This document shows, piece after piece, positions 19,490 through 28,922 of a stretch of DNA of 64,000 nt. Source of the DNA: Sphingopyxis sp. H050 (lineage in GTDB: Bacteria > Pseudomonadota > Alphaproteobacteria > Sphingomonadales > Sphingomonadaceae). The translations under genes were made by a program, and so were the position numbers. Every line of letters begins with the position of its first letter. Positions within the stretch are counted from its first letter, which is position 1. The notes beneath the pieces are model-generated. The model had not been told where the DNA came from, did not search any database, and was given only the letters and a program-made list of their open reading frames with translations. The stretch lies in the NCBI RefSeq assembly GCF_001468265.1, contig NZ_LNRZ01000002.1, positions 124,001 to 188,000 of the forward strand, given 5' to 3'.

Positions 19490-19705
19490 TCATTCTGCCT
19501 CGGGCTGCAGCAATTTGTGCAGGTGGACGACGACATATTTCATTTCGGCGTCGTCGACGGTGCGCTGTGCGGCGCTGCGCCAGGCCTTTTCGGCCGATTT
19601 GTAATCGGGGAACAGCCCCACGACATCGAGGCTGTTCAGGTCGACGAAATCGAGGCCCTGCGGATCGCTGACGCGTCCGCCGAACACGAGGTGCAATTTG
19701 CTCAT
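19490..19705 (-). CDS. DUF4170-family protein (71 aa)
   Basis: Small soluble protein beginning MSKLHLVFGGRVSDPQGLDF. The blocks DVVGLFPDYKSAEKAWRSAA and DAEMKYVVVHLHKLLQPE fit the DUF4170 family, found almost only in alphaproteobacteria and of unknown function. The frame stays open upstream through the structured element at 19729-19992, but that extension is repeat-derived; the ATG at 19705 is the natural start. The promoter must lie within or beyond the element. Confidence 0.85.
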   Translation of the reverse strand: MSKLHLVFGGRVSDPQGLDFVDLNSLDVVGLFPDYKSAEKAWRSAAQRTVDDAEMKYVVVHLHKLLQPEAE

Positions 19706-19728
19706 GACTAGCTTTCCTTGCGGGTTCA

Positions 19729-19992
19729 GGGGCAGAACCAGACAATAGCGCGTTCGAGGCGTCGAAATGGCGAAGATATCGACTCTGCGTGGCCGCTGCG
19801 GATGGTGGTTCCATCTGCAAGGTCGCGCTGAGGCGAGATCGAAGCCATTTCGGCGTCCCTTCGGGATTTGGCCGATTTTGTCCATGGCTGCGTCGGCAAG
19901 GCCCGGAATATGTCGATATGCCCGCGCCTCGCCTCCTAGCCCTGAACAAAATCGCCCCAAACCTCGAAGGCGCTATTGTCTGGTTCTGCCCC
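19729..19992. repeat. 264-bp element with 31-bp terminal inverted repeats and two inner palindromes
   Basis: The ends 19729-19759 and 19962-19992 are inverted repeats with one mismatch in 31 (core GGGGCAGAACCAGACAATAG). Inside, GTCGAAATGGC (about 19763-19773) can pair with GCCATTTCGGC (about 19845-19855). A second inner pair is TTGGCCGATTTTGTCCA with TGAACAAAATCGCCCCAAA. The whole can be drawn as a three-way junction. All frames through it look non-genuine. Confidence 0.75.
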
Positions 19993-20053
19993 CGGACGGG
20001 GAGGGGAGAAGGCGCGGCCCCTACCAGCGCTTGGCCGTTACGGCAAGCCCAGC

Positions 20054-20413
20054 TCAGTCGTCCTTCGTGCCGCCCTTGGGCAGCAACGAGCCCAGCAGCG
20101 CGCCGATTGCGACGGCGCCAGCGACGAGCGCCAGCGGCTGCTTTTCGGCGACGTCTTTCAGCTTGCTGTTTGCCCGCTTCGCCTGAGCCTTGCCCTTGGC
20201 ATAGGCTTCGCCGGCGACTTCGCGCGCGGCGTCGGCCTGCTCGCGGCCCTTTGCGGCCAGCTCGCTCGTTGCGGCGCGTGCGCGGCCGTATCCGTCCTGG
20301 ATCCGCGCCTTTGCCGCCTCGGCGGTGGCGCGCGCATTTTCGGCGGTTTTCTCGGCAAGTTCACTCGCTTTTGCGCGGGCGTCTTGGGCGGTTTCACTCA
20401 GCGGCTTCATCAT
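20054..20413 (-). CDS. ElaB/YqjD-like (DUF883-type) membrane-anchored protein
   Basis: Protein of 119 residues with a long charged Ala-rich helix (about residues 5-88, repeated AEKTAENARATAEAAKARI type) and one C-terminal membrane segment, PLALVAGAVAIGALLGSLLP. That plan is the ElaB/YqjD/DUF883 one; E. coli YqjD anchors ribosomes to the membrane in stationary phase. Its start overlaps the end of the upstream gene by 20 bases (or 17 from the second ATG), so it is the last gene of a four-gene minus-strand unit. Function is inferred by analogy only. Confidence 0.7.
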   Translation of the reverse strand: MMKPLSETAQDARAKASELAEKTAENARATAEAAKARIQDGYGRARAATSELAAKGREQADAAREVAGEAYAKGKAQAKRANSKLKDVAEKQPLALVAGAVAIGALLGSLLPKGGTKDD

Positions 20414-20768
20414 GGTCCTCCGTCAAATCATCCTCGGCCGCAACGGGCCGAAATTTTGCCGCGGCCGCGTCGGCCAGATCCTGTACCTTTTGCGCGAGTT
20501 TCGGCGCATGGTCCCTGATCGGCTCGCGCAGCAGCCAAACGACGCCCGCCGCCGCGGCGAGCGCGATCGGCAGGCGGTTGTTCTTGAACGCCTCGCGCAC
20601 ATTATGCGCCGCGGTGGCCACCTTCACATCGACATTATATTTGCCGCGCGCATAGAGCGCCTTCGGCTTGAACGCGGCCTTTGCGACGTCGAGCCGCCGG
20701 TGCAATTCGGCGCGTTGCAGCATCGAGCGGCGCGCGGCGTTGATCAGGCGGTTGCGGGTGCGCGGCAT
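20394..20768 (-). CDS. Small membrane-associated protein, DUF3618/YqjK-like position
   Basis: Protein of 124 residues with a basic N-terminus (MPRTRNRLINAARRSMLQRA), one likely membrane helix LPIALAAAAGVVWLL at about 77-91, and an acidic C-terminal tail (EDDLTEDHDEAAE). The stretch NVREAFKNNRLPIALAAAAG resembles DUF3618-type proteins. It overlaps the neighbour genes at both ends (1 base upstream, 20 bases downstream), so it is translated within the cluster. The position matches YqjK of the enterobacterial yqjDEK set, but sequence identity to it is not claimed. Confidence 0.65.
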   Translation of the reverse strand: MPRTRNRLINAARRSMLQRAELHRRLDVAKAAFKPKALYARGKYNVDVKVATAAHNVREAFKNNRLPIALAAAAGVVWLLREPIRDHAPKLAQKVQDLADAAAAKFRPVAAEDDLTEDHDEAAE

Positions 20769-21220
20769 CAGTCGTCGGCCTCTTCGTTGATCAGGTCGCG
20801 GCGGAGCGCGGTGCGGATGTCGCCATAGGCAACCCGCGCGCGCCAGCCGGCAAAGGCGGCGATGGCCAGCAGCACGCCGACGACGATCAATGTCGCCAGC
20901 AATGGCCCGAGGTGCGGGATCAGCACCAGGATCGCGCCGAAGGCGAGCGCGAGCATCGCGATACCCGCGGTCGAGGCCGCAACCGCACCCCAGCCTGCCG
21001 TCCAGCTGACGCCATGCAGCGCCAGTTCGCCGCGCGCTTCGAGCAAAGCCAGTTCCGCCTTCGCCGTCGCCGAGAGATCGTGGACAACGTCGCCGACGAT
21101 CTTCTCCAGCGGCATCGGCGGCGGCGTGATCGGACGGCCGTCCGGCGCATAGCCGTGGCTCACGCGGTCATAGGCGTGGGCATCGCCCTCGGGCGGCATG
21201 TTGGAATCGGGTGCGGGCAT
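20768..21220 (-). CDS. Phage-holin superfamily / YqjE-like membrane protein
   Basis: Protein of 150 residues. The cytoplasmic N-terminal part contains the family block IVGDVVHDLSATAKAELALLEARGEL, followed by two membrane helices at about 78-100 and 104-126. The C-terminus is charged (AYGDIRTALRRDLINEEADD). This is the Phage_holin_3_6/DUF1469 architecture of YqjE. Despite the name there is no evidence for lysis; no phage genes are nearby. It is second in the four-gene unit. Confidence 0.8.
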   Translation of the reverse strand: MPAPDSNMPPEGDAHAYDRVSHGYAPDGRPITPPPMPLEKIVGDVVHDLSATAKAELALLEARGELALHGVSWTAGWGAVAASTAGIAMLALAFGAILVLIPHLGPLLATLIVVGVLLAIAAFAGWRARVAYGDIRTALRRDLINEEADD

Positions 21221-21237
21221 CGACGCGACTGTAGCGG

Positions 21238-21780
21238 TCAGTCGCTGCTCGAGCCACCCTTGAGCAGTCGGGCAAGCACGAAGCCGATCACCGTCGCGGC
21301 GCCGACCGCAATCGCCGGGTTCTTCTTGACGAGGTCGCGCGTCGAAGCGGCGAGCTCGTCGAGATCCTTCTTGTCGAGCGTCGAGGCGAGGCCGGCGACG
21401 GTCGAGGCGGCCGAGCGGGCATAATCGCCGTACTGTTTGCCGAACTTGGTGTCGACGGTGCCGGCGCCATCCTCGAGCAGCTTGGCGAGGCTGCCGACCG
21501 CTTCGGCGGCCTTGCCCTTGCCCTTGGTCGCGGCTTCGCGCGCCTTGGTCGAAGCCTGGCTCTTCAGCGCTGCTGCTTCTTCCTTAAGCGAGGCGGCCTT
21601 TTTGGAGGCTTCCGACTTGATCGTGTCGCGCGTTGCGGCAAGCTGATCGCGGATCGGATGATCCTTGGCCGTCGCCTTCGTCGCGGCGGGCTTGCGTGCG
21701 GGCGCAGCCTTGGTCGCAGCGGGCTTGGCGGGAGCGCGGGGGGTCGCTTTCTTGACGGCGGGAGTAGCAGCTTTGGCCAT
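21238..21780 (-). CDS. Lys/Ala-rich protein with C-terminal membrane anchor
   Basis: Protein of 180 residues. Residues 1-40 are a histone-H1-like Lys/Ala/Pro tail (TPAVKKATPRAPAKPAATKA). Residues 45-100 form a charged amphipathic helix, and the C-terminus (NPAIAVGAATVIGFVLARLL) is a membrane anchor as in ElaB/YqjD proteins. The tail could bind nucleic acid or ribosomes electrostatically; this is inference. It is the first gene of the minus-strand cluster and divergent from eno. Confidence 0.7.
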   Translation of the reverse strand: MAKAATPAVKKATPRAPAKPAATKAAPARKPAATKATAKDHPIRDQLAATRDTIKSEASKKAASLKEEAAALKSQASTKAREAATKGKGKAAEAVGSLAKLLEDGAGTVDTKFGKQYGDYARSAASTVAGLASTLDKKDLDELAASTRDLVKKNPAIAVGAATVIGFVLARLLKGGSSSD

Positions 21781-21865
21781 GGTTCGTCCTCTTCTTCTTA
21801 TCCCGCGCCAGATAAGGGCGCGGCGGTTTTTCCTCTGTCTGCGTTAATATAGCAACACGCGCTGA

Positions 21866-23269
<1,404 letters not shown>

Positions 23270-23749
23270 GGCGATGGAGTGGCAGGCGGCCCATGTCGGC
23301 CTTTAAAACGACGGGCTGGTGCTCCGCGGCCTCGACATATGAAACAGGATTGGCGCCCGCCCGTCGAACTGCCGCACCCTTCCTATCCGCACCAGCGGCA
23401 TAATCCTGTCGTCTATGACGTCGGCGACGGGGGAATGCCGGTCCGCTTTGCGGCAGGCGTACGGCCGATCGCTATCAGGGTCATGAACCCGCCGCACGAG
23501 CCGCCTGATCATTGGCCAATTTTTTAAAACGAGCCCATTGTTCTTAACATGGATCATGTTCGGGCCCGAATTGCTTAGGTCGACTGCCATGGACCCGTTA
23601 TGCAGGGTCCGACGACCGCGGTTTCACATTTGATCGGTTTTTTGTGGCTCGGCTCCTGCCGCAGTCTCCGTCGTTGCATGACCGGTCGATCGTAACTTTG
23701 TCGTGAGCCGTGGGTCGCGCCCGCTCCCGTCGAAGAGGGAGCTTAAATC
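23270..23749. other. Gap between eno and the next small gene
   Basis: It holds one weak candidate frame on the plus strand, 23339-23527 (62 residues, MKQDWRPPVELPHPSYPHQR...), rich in Pro and His, with no recognised motif. An overlapping antisense frame at 23303-23590 is equally open. Neither has a convincing ribosome-binding site. The rest shows no repeat or RNA that I can recognise. Confidence 0.3.
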
Positions 23750-23947
23750 ATGCGCGCCTTTCATATTCTCCTCGATGAGGATGACGGCGATACGCCGATC
23801 CGCATCGATTTTCAGGCGGAAACCCCCGATCATGCGCTGATCGTCGCACAGGGACATGCCGGCGGCCGCTCGCTCCAGTTGTGGGAGGGCGCCGCGATGG
23901 TTGGATCGCTCGACAAGGCCGCGCCGCAGCTCTGGCGGCTGACCTGA
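23750..23947 (+). CDS. Hypothetical 65-aa protein
   Basis: Short frame starting MRAFHILLDEDDGDTPIRID and ending LDKAAPQLWRLT, preceded by GAGGGAGC as a possible ribosome-binding site. Composition is that of a small soluble alpha/beta protein with an acidic N-terminus, not a shadow of another gene. It lies between eno and ftsB on the same strand. I recognise no family and assign no function. Confidence 0.55.
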   Translation: MRAFHILLDEDDGDTPIRIDFQAETPDHALIVAQGHAGGRSLQLWEGAAMVGSLDKAAPQLWRLT

Positions 23948-24037
23948 CCGCTTTGCGGCTTTGCGTTTCGGCGAATGGAGCGGAAAAGCGCCGCGGACGC
24001 CTTGACGCCAGGAATCACCTGTGATTCAAGGGCTGGA

Positions 24038-24364
24038 ATGACGCAGCGCCACAAATTCCGCAAATCGATGAGCCGGGCGGTCGGTCCCACGGTGGCGCTG
24101 ATCGCGGTGCTCGCGATGATCGGCTACATCATCTTCGGCCCGACCGGCCTCTATGCTTGGGGCGACTACAGCCAGTCGGTCGAAAAGAAGCGCGTCGTGC
24201 TGACCGAACTGGCGAAGAAGCAGACCGAGCTTCAGAATCGCGTCAACCTGCTTGACCGGAACCGCGTCGATCCCGACCTCGCCGATGAATATGTCCGCGA
24301 GAAGCTGGGTGTCATGCATCCCGACGAGATCGCGATTCCGGTGGAGCCCGACGTCAAGCCCTGA
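24038..24364 (+). CDS. ftsB: FtsB/DivIC-type septum formation initiator
   Basis: Cell-division protein of 108 residues, bitopic: a short basic cytoplasmic N-terminus, a membrane helix VALIAVLAMIGYIIFG at about 19-34, then a periplasmic coiled coil (SVEKKRVVLTELAKKQTELQ, continuing NRVNLLDR). The end contains YVREKLGVMHPDEI, the conserved family block. FtsB bridges FtsQ and FtsL to activate septal peptidoglycan synthesis. Placement between eno and pdhA is the conserved alphaproteobacterial order. The start at 24038 was chosen so that the membrane helix follows a short cytoplasmic tail. Confidence 0.88.
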   Translation: MTQRHKFRKSMSRAVGPTVALIAVLAMIGYIIFGPTGLYAWGDYSQSVEKKRVVLTELAKKQTELQNRVNLLDRNRVDPDLADEYVREKLGVMHPDEIAIPVEPDVKP

Positions 24365-24480
24365 GCGGGTTTGCATTTTTTGCATACGTAGAATTTGGGC
24401 GTTCTCGCGCGTTGCCAAACGGGGCTTCGCGCTCCTATAGGGGTGCCCTGCCGTAACGGCTAACCGTAAAGGAACCCGCC

Positions 24481-25551
24481 TTGGCCAAAGCCCCCGCGCG
24501 CAAGACTGCTGCGCCGAAAAACACCGCGTCCACCCCGGCGCCCGCGACCAATCGCGAGTCCCCGCGCGATCCCGCACCCTATGATGCGACGCCCGCGGAG
24601 CTCGAGAAATTCTATCGCGAGATGCTGCTGATCCGCCGCTTCGAAGAGAAGGCGGGCCAACTCTATGGCCTCGGCCTGATCGGCGGCTTCTGCCACCTCT
24701 ATATCGGTCAGGAGGCCGTCGCAGTCGGCCTGCAGTCGGCGCTCGACGGCGACAAGGACAGCGTGATCACGGGCTACCGCGACCATGGCCACATGCTCGC
24801 CTATGGCATCGACCCGAAGGTCATCATGGCCGAGCTCACCGGCCGCGCCGCCGGCATCTCGCGCGGCAAGGGCGGCTCGATGCACATGTTCAGCGTCGAG
24901 CATAAATTCTATGGCGGCCACGGCATCGTCGGCGCGCAGGTGTCGCTCGGTACGGGCCTTGCCTTCGCGCACAAGTACCGCGGCGACGGCGGCATTGCGA
25001 TGGCCTATTTCGGCGACGGCGCCGCGAACCAGGGCCAGGTCTACGAGAGCTTCAACATGGCGGAGCTCTGGAAGCTGCCGATCATCTTCGTGATCGAGAA
25101 CAACCAGTACGCCATGGGCACGTCGGTCAACCGCTCGTCGGCCGAGGACCAGCTCTATCGCCGCGGCGAAAGCTTCCGCATTCCCGGTATGCAGGTCGAC
25201 GGCATGGACGTTCTCGCGGTGCGCGGGGCGGCCGAGGCGGCGATCGAATGGGTCCGCGCGGGCAAAGGGCCGGTGCTGATGGAGCTCAAGACCTACCGCT
25301 ATCGCGGTCACTCGATGTCCGACCCCGCGAAATATCGCAGCCGCGAGGAAGTGCAGGCGGTGCGCGACAAGAGCGACGCGATCGAACATCTCAAGAAACT
25401 GATGGAAGAAGCGGGGATCGGCGAGGACAAGTTCAAGGCGATCGACAAGGAAATCCGCCAGATCGTCAGCGACGCGGCCGATTTCGCCGAAAGCGCCCCC
25501 GAACCCGAACTGCATGAACTCTATACCGACGTGCTGGTGGAGCAATATTGA
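24481..25551 (+). CDS. pdhA: Pyruvate dehydrogenase E1 component, alpha subunit
   Basis: Thiamine-diphosphate subunit of the complex that oxidises pyruvate to acetyl-CoA. Translation starts at a TTG (24481) after AAAGGAA. The first 35 residues are a Lys/Ala/Pro tail, then the conserved domain begins [20 protein letters not shown]. The ThDP motif is [15 protein letters not shown]...IIFVIENN, and the loop [14 protein letters not shown] carries the positions phosphorylated in mitochondria. The protein has 356 residues. pdhB follows after one base, in the same operon. Confidence 0.96.
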   Translation: MAKAPARKTAAPKNTASTPAPATNRESPRDPAPYDATPAELEKFYREMLLIRRFEEKAGQLYGLGLIGGFCHLYIGQEAVAVGLQSALDGDKDSVITGYRDHGHMLAYGIDPKVIMAELTGRAAGISRGKGGSMHMFSVEHKFYGGHGIVGAQVSLGTGLAFAHKYRGDGGIAMAYFGDGAANQGQVYESFNMAELWKLPIIFVIENNQYAMGTSVNRSSAEDQLYRRGESFRIPGMQVDGMDVLAVRGAAEAAIEWVRAGKGPVLMELKTYRYRGHSMSDPAKYRSREEVQAVRDKSDAIEHLKKLMEEAGIGEDKFKAIDKEIRQIVSDAADFAESAPEPELHELYTDVLVEQY

Positions 25552-25552
25552 G

Positions 25553-26956
25553 ATGGCCATCGAACTGAAGATGCCGGCGCTGTCGCCGACGATGGAAGAA
25601 GGCACGCTCGCCAAGTGGCTCGTCAAGGAAGGCGATGCGGTCAAGTCGGGGGACATCCTCGCCGAGATCGAAACCGACAAGGCGACAATGGAATTTGAAG
25701 CGATCGACGAGGGTACGATCGCGTCGATCCTGGTCGCCGAGGGCACCGACAATGTGAAGGTCGGCACCGTCATCGCGACGATCGCGGGCGAGGGGGAAGA
25801 GGCGGCCTCAACTGCCGTTCGTGCTGAGCCTGTCGAAGCACCGTCCTCCTCTTCGGCGCCGCCTGAAGAAAAGAGCGGCCCTTCGACAAGCTCAGGGCAA
25901 ACGGAAGAAAAGGCTGCGAAGCCCGCACCCACGCAGCGCGCCACCGACCCGTCGCTCCCCGAAGGCACCACCACGGTCCGCCTCACGGTTCGCGAGGCGC
26001 TGCGCGACGCGATGGCCGAGGAAATGCGCGCCGACGACCGCATCTTCGTGATGGGCGAGGAAGTCGCCGAATATCAGGGCGCGTACAAGGTGACGCAGGG
26101 TCTGCTCGACGAATTCGGCGCGCGCCGCGTCATCGACACACCGATCACCGAATATGGCTTCGCCGGCCTCGGATCGGGCGCCGCGATGGGCGGTTTGAAA
26201 CCGATCATCGAGTTCATGACCTTCAACTTCGCGATGCAGGCGATCGACCACATCATCAACTCGGCGGCGAAGACCAACTATATGTCGGGTGGCCAGATGC
26301 GCTGCCCGATCGTGTTCCGCGGTCCCAACGGCGCGGCGAGCCGCGTCGCCGCGCAGCACAGCCAGAATTATGCGCCGTGGTATGCCAGCGTCCCCGGCCT
26401 GATCGTGATCTCGCCCTATGATGCCGCCGATGCGAAGGGCCTGCTGAAGGCCGCGATCCGCAGCGAGGATCCCGTCGTCTTCCTCGAGAACGAACTTCTC
26501 TATGGCCGCAGCTTCGAGGTGCCCGACGTTGCCGACTATGTCCTGCCGATCGGCAAGGCGCGCATCATGCGAGAGGGTGGCGGCGTGACGATCGTCAGCT
26601 ACTCGATCGGCGTCGGGTTGGCACTCGAAGCCGCCGACGCGCTTGCGGCCGAGGGGATCGAGGCCGAGGTGATCGACCTGCGTACGCTGCGCCCGCTCGA
26701 CACCGCGACGGTGCTCGAAAGCCTCAAAAAGACCAATCGCCTCGTCGTCGTCGAGGAAGGCTGGCCGGTCTGCTCGATCGCCAGCGAACTCGCGATGGTC
26801 GCGATGGAGCAGGGCTTCGACGATCTGGACGCCCCGGTGGTGCGCGTCTGCAACGAGGATGTGCCGCTGCCCTATGCGCACAATCTCGAAAAGGCGGCGC
26901 TGGTCGACACCCCGCGCGTCATCGCGGCGGTGAAGGCGATCACCAATCGCGCCTGA
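25553..26956 (+). CDS. pdhB: Pyruvate dehydrogenase E1 beta subunit with N-terminal lipoyl domain
   Basis: Second half of the E1 heterotetramer, 467 residues. Residues 1-79 are a biotinyl-lipoyl domain with the lipoylated lysine in [12 protein letters not shown] (K43), a fusion typical of alphaproteobacterial PdhB. A linker at about 80-135 follows, then the transketolase-like domain ([51 protein letters not shown]). The linker residues 88-117 (VRAEPVEAP...STSSGQTE) are encoded by a palindromic repeat that also occurs right after the gene. The start at 25553 gives the normal lipoyl-domain N-terminus. Confidence 0.96.
   Translation: MAIELKMPALSPTMEEGTLAKWLVKEGDAVKSGDILAEIETDKATMEFEAIDEGTIASILVAEGTDNVKVGTVIATIAGEGEEAASTAVRAEPVEAPSSSSAPPEEKSGPSTSSGQTEEKAAKPAPTQRATDPSLPEGTTTVRLTVREALRDAMAEEMRADDRIFVMGEEVAEYQGAYKVTQGLLDEFGARRVIDTPITEYGFAGLGSGAAMGGLKPIIEFMTFNFAMQAIDHIINSAAKTNYMSGGQMRCPIVFRGPNGAASRVAAQHSQNYAPWYASVPGLIVISPYDAADAKGLLKAAIRSEDPVVFLENELLYGRSFEVPDVADYVLPIGKARIMREGGGVTIVSYSIGVGLALEAADALAAEGIEAEVIDLRTLRPLDTATVLESLKKTNRLVVVEEGWPVCSIASELAMVAMEQGFDDLDAPVVRVCNEDVPLPYAHNLEKAALVDTPRVIAAVKAITNRA
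25815..25904. repeat. Palindromic repeat inside the pdhB linker
   Basis: Left arm CCGTTCGTGCTGAGCCTGTC (25815-25834, continuing GAAGCAC) and right arm TTCGACAAGCTCAGGGCAAA (25882-25901, continuing CGG) are inverted repeats with few mismatches. The 90 bases are 30 codons with no stop, inserted in frame between the lipoyl and E1-beta domains. The same family occurs at 26977-27105. Confidence 0.8.
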
Positions 26957-26976
26957 GGCACCGCGTAATCTTAAAA

Positions 26977-27105
26977 CCGTTCGTGCTGAGCTTGTCGAAG
27001 CACCGCTCTTTTCTTTGGCGCCCGTCCAAGAGAAAGAACGGCCCCCTTAGACTGCCTGCTAAGGCAGGCGCTCAGCACAGGCTTCGACAGGCTCAGGGCG
27101 AACGG
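26977..27105. repeat. Palindromic repeat after pdhB (same family as in pdhB)
   Basis: Arms at 26977-27001 and 27081-27105 (CCGTTCGTGCTGAGCTTGTC and GACAGGCTCAGGGCGAACGG at their outer parts) are inverted repeats. Between them is a further hairpin, TGCCTGCTAAGGCAGGC. It fills the 189-base gap before the next gene and is followed by CTTTTATTTT, so it may also end the pdh transcript. Confidence 0.8.
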
Positions 27106-27145
27106 CTTTTATTTTGCTCTTGCTCTGCTCTAACGCTGGTCGAAG

Positions 27146-27772
27146 ATGACGAGCGAAACTGAAACGACTTACCCCGACATCCGCGATCCGCGCGTGATGG
27201 TGGCGGTGCCGCGCGAACGGCGCGCCGCGATCGCGGCGCTATGGGCGCTCGCGGAACGGCTCACGAAATTGCTGCAAGATGCGCGCGAGCCGCTGATCGG
27301 GCAGATCAAGCTCGCCTGGTGGCGCGACATGATGACGATGCTCGCGAGCGATCCTGGGGCGCTGCCGCAGGGCGAGCCGCTGCTTGCGGAACTGCAGGCG
27401 ACCTGGGCGGGACAGGGCGGGCTCGACACGCTCGTCGATGCCGCCGAAGCGATGCTGCTCGCCGAGGATGCGGCGGCGCGCCGCGACGCCGCCGGTGGAT
27501 TCGGCGACGCGCTGTTCGCGCTCTCGGGCGGCGGCGGCGGCGCACGCTGGGGCCTGGTCTGGGGCGCGATGCTGCAGGATGGCGAGCAGGAAGGCCGCCA
27601 ATTATTCGCCGACGCCCGTAACCGGTCCGCGCCGCCGCGCGTATCTTTCGGCGGAAACCGTGCTTCGGTGATGCTTGACCGCTGGGCCGCCGCGATCGCC
27701 AGACATGATGGCGAACGACGCTGGCGAGGCGAAGGGTTGTTGCTGTTGCGGCTCGGGCTGATCGGCCGCTGA
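27146..27772 (+). CDS. Squalene/phytoene synthase-like protein lacking Asp-rich motifs
   Basis: Protein of 208 residues. The N-terminal part, PRERRAAIAALWALAERLTK then GQIKLAWWRDMM, resembles the squalene/phytoene synthase fold, and more closely the NDUFAF6-like (complex I assembly) branch. Active synthases carry two DxxxD motifs; I cannot find either, and the protein is shorter than the usual 270-300 residues, so catalysis is doubtful. It stands between the pdh operon and cysE on the same strand. The family assignment rests on a short conserved block and is moderate. Confidence 0.6.
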   Translation: MTSETETTYPDIRDPRVMVAVPRERRAAIAALWALAERLTKLLQDAREPLIGQIKLAWWRDMMTMLASDPGALPQGEPLLAELQATWAGQGGLDTLVDAAEAMLLAEDAAARRDAAGGFGDALFALSGGGGGARWGLVWGAMLQDGEQEGRQLFADARNRSAPPRVSFGGNRASVMLDRWAAAIARHDGERRWRGEGLLLLRLGLIGR

Positions 27773-27858
27773 CCGAATAAATGCGGTCGGGACTGGAAAA
27801 GCCGCCGCCGAACATCTATCTTGCGCGGTACAGAAATAGGGTCGCAGGGGACATAGGG

Positions 27859-28575
27859 ATGTTCAACGGGCTGATTGCCTATCTGGATTCGATCAAGGCG
27901 CGCGATCCGGCGCCGCGGTCGCGCTGGGAAATCCTGCTTTATCCGGGGCTGCTTGCCGTCGGTATGCACCGCGTCGCGCACTGGCTGTTCGAGGCCGAGC
28001 TGTTCTTCCTCGCCCGCTTCGTCAATCATTTCTCGCGCTGGATGACGGGCATCGACATTCATCCGGGCGCGAAGATCGGGCAGCATCTGTTTATCGACCA
28101 TGGGTTCGGCGTCGTGATTGGCGAGACCGCCGAGATCGGCGACAATGTGTCGATCTATCAGGGTGTCACGCTCGGCGGGACCGATCCTGCCAACGGTATC
28201 GGCGGCAAGCGCCATCCGACCCTGGCCAATGACGTGATCGTGGGATCGGGCGCGCAGATATTGGGCCCGGTCACCGTCAATGCGCGCGCGCGCGTTGGCG
28301 CCAATGCGGTCGTGACCAAGGATGTGCCGGAGGGCGCCGTGATGGTCGGCATCCCGGCACGCTCGACGCTGCTCGACGCCAGCGAATATGCGCGCGAGTT
28401 CGTGCCCTATGGCACCCCGTGCAGCGAGACCTTCGATCCCGCGACGCAGCGGTTCGAAATCCTGCAATGCCAGCTCGAACAGATGCAGAAGCAGCTCACG
28501 GCGTTGCTCGAAGAGCGGGAATCGATCGCCGCCCAACTTGAAGCTCCGCGCAAAGGGAGCCGGAAAAGCGCCTGA
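27859..28575 (+). CDS. cysE: Serine O-acetyltransferase
   Basis: Acetylates serine with acetyl-CoA, the first committed step of cysteine synthesis. From the ATG at 27859 the protein has 238 residues; an upstream in-frame ATG (27781) would add 26 residues and lacks a ribosome-binding site as good as GGGGACATAGGG. The left-handed beta-helix is visible as hexapeptide repeats from IDIHPGAKIGQHLFIDHG through VVIGETAEIGDNVSIYQGVT, GGKRHPTL and GANAVVTKDVPEGAVMVG. The C-terminus is a longer charged helix as in the EpsC/short SAT type. The DUF2794 gene starts inside the stop codon. Confidence 0.94.
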   Translation: MFNGLIAYLDSIKARDPAPRSRWEILLYPGLLAVGMHRVAHWLFEAELFFLARFVNHFSRWMTGIDIHPGAKIGQHLFIDHGFGVVIGETAEIGDNVSIYQGVTLGGTDPANGIGGKRHPTLANDVIVGSGAQILGPVTVNARARVGANAVVTKDVPEGAVMVGIPARSTLLDASEYAREFVPYGTPCSETFDPATQRFEILQCQLEQMQKQLTALLEERESIAAQLEAPRKGSRKSA

Positions 28576-28922
28576 TGGGCACCGTGACGCCTCTGCCGTT
28601 CACCAATCGGGCGGCACCGCAGCAAACCGGCTTCGAGCGGACCGAGCTTCTCCGTATCCTCGATCTCTATGGGCGCATGGTCGCCGCGGGGCATTGGCGC
28701 GACTATGCGATGGATTTCCACCGCGATGCCGCGATCTTTTCGGCCTTTCGCCGCGCGGCCGAGCGCCCCGAATATCGCATCGAAAAACGCCCCGCCTTGC
28801 GGAGCCGGCAGGGCATGTGGGCCCTTGTCTCCGAAGCCGGGGCGATTTTGAAGCGCGGGGACGAGCTTGCGAACGTGCTCGCCCCCGTCGAACGCAAGCT
28901 TATGAAGCTGGTTGGGGATTGA
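28575..28922 (+). CDS. DUF2794-family protein
   Basis: Protein of 115 residues with the DUF2794 pattern: FERTELLRILDLYGRMVAAG, then DYAMDFHRDAAIFSAFRRA, and RPEYRIEKRPALRSRQGMWA. The family is confined to alphaproteobacteria and has no known function. It overlaps the cysE stop by one base, so it is co-translated with it. Its 3' end overlaps the end of the convergent membrane-protein gene by 23 bases. Confidence 0.85.
   Translation: MGTVTPLPFTNRAAPQQTGFERTELLRILDLYGRMVAAGHWRDYAMDFHRDAAIFSAFRRAAERPEYRIEKRPALRSRQGMWALVSEAGAILKRGDELANVLAPVERKLMKLVGD

Noticed and set aside
19706..19960. N-terminal extension of the DUF4170 gene through the structured element
   Set aside because: The extra 85 codons are encoded entirely by the palindromic element; the family begins at MSKLHLVF.
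20768..21220. Prophage remnant because of a phage-holin-superfamily protein
   Set aside because: The family includes chromosomal YqjE proteins; no endolysin, integrase or structural phage gene is nearby.
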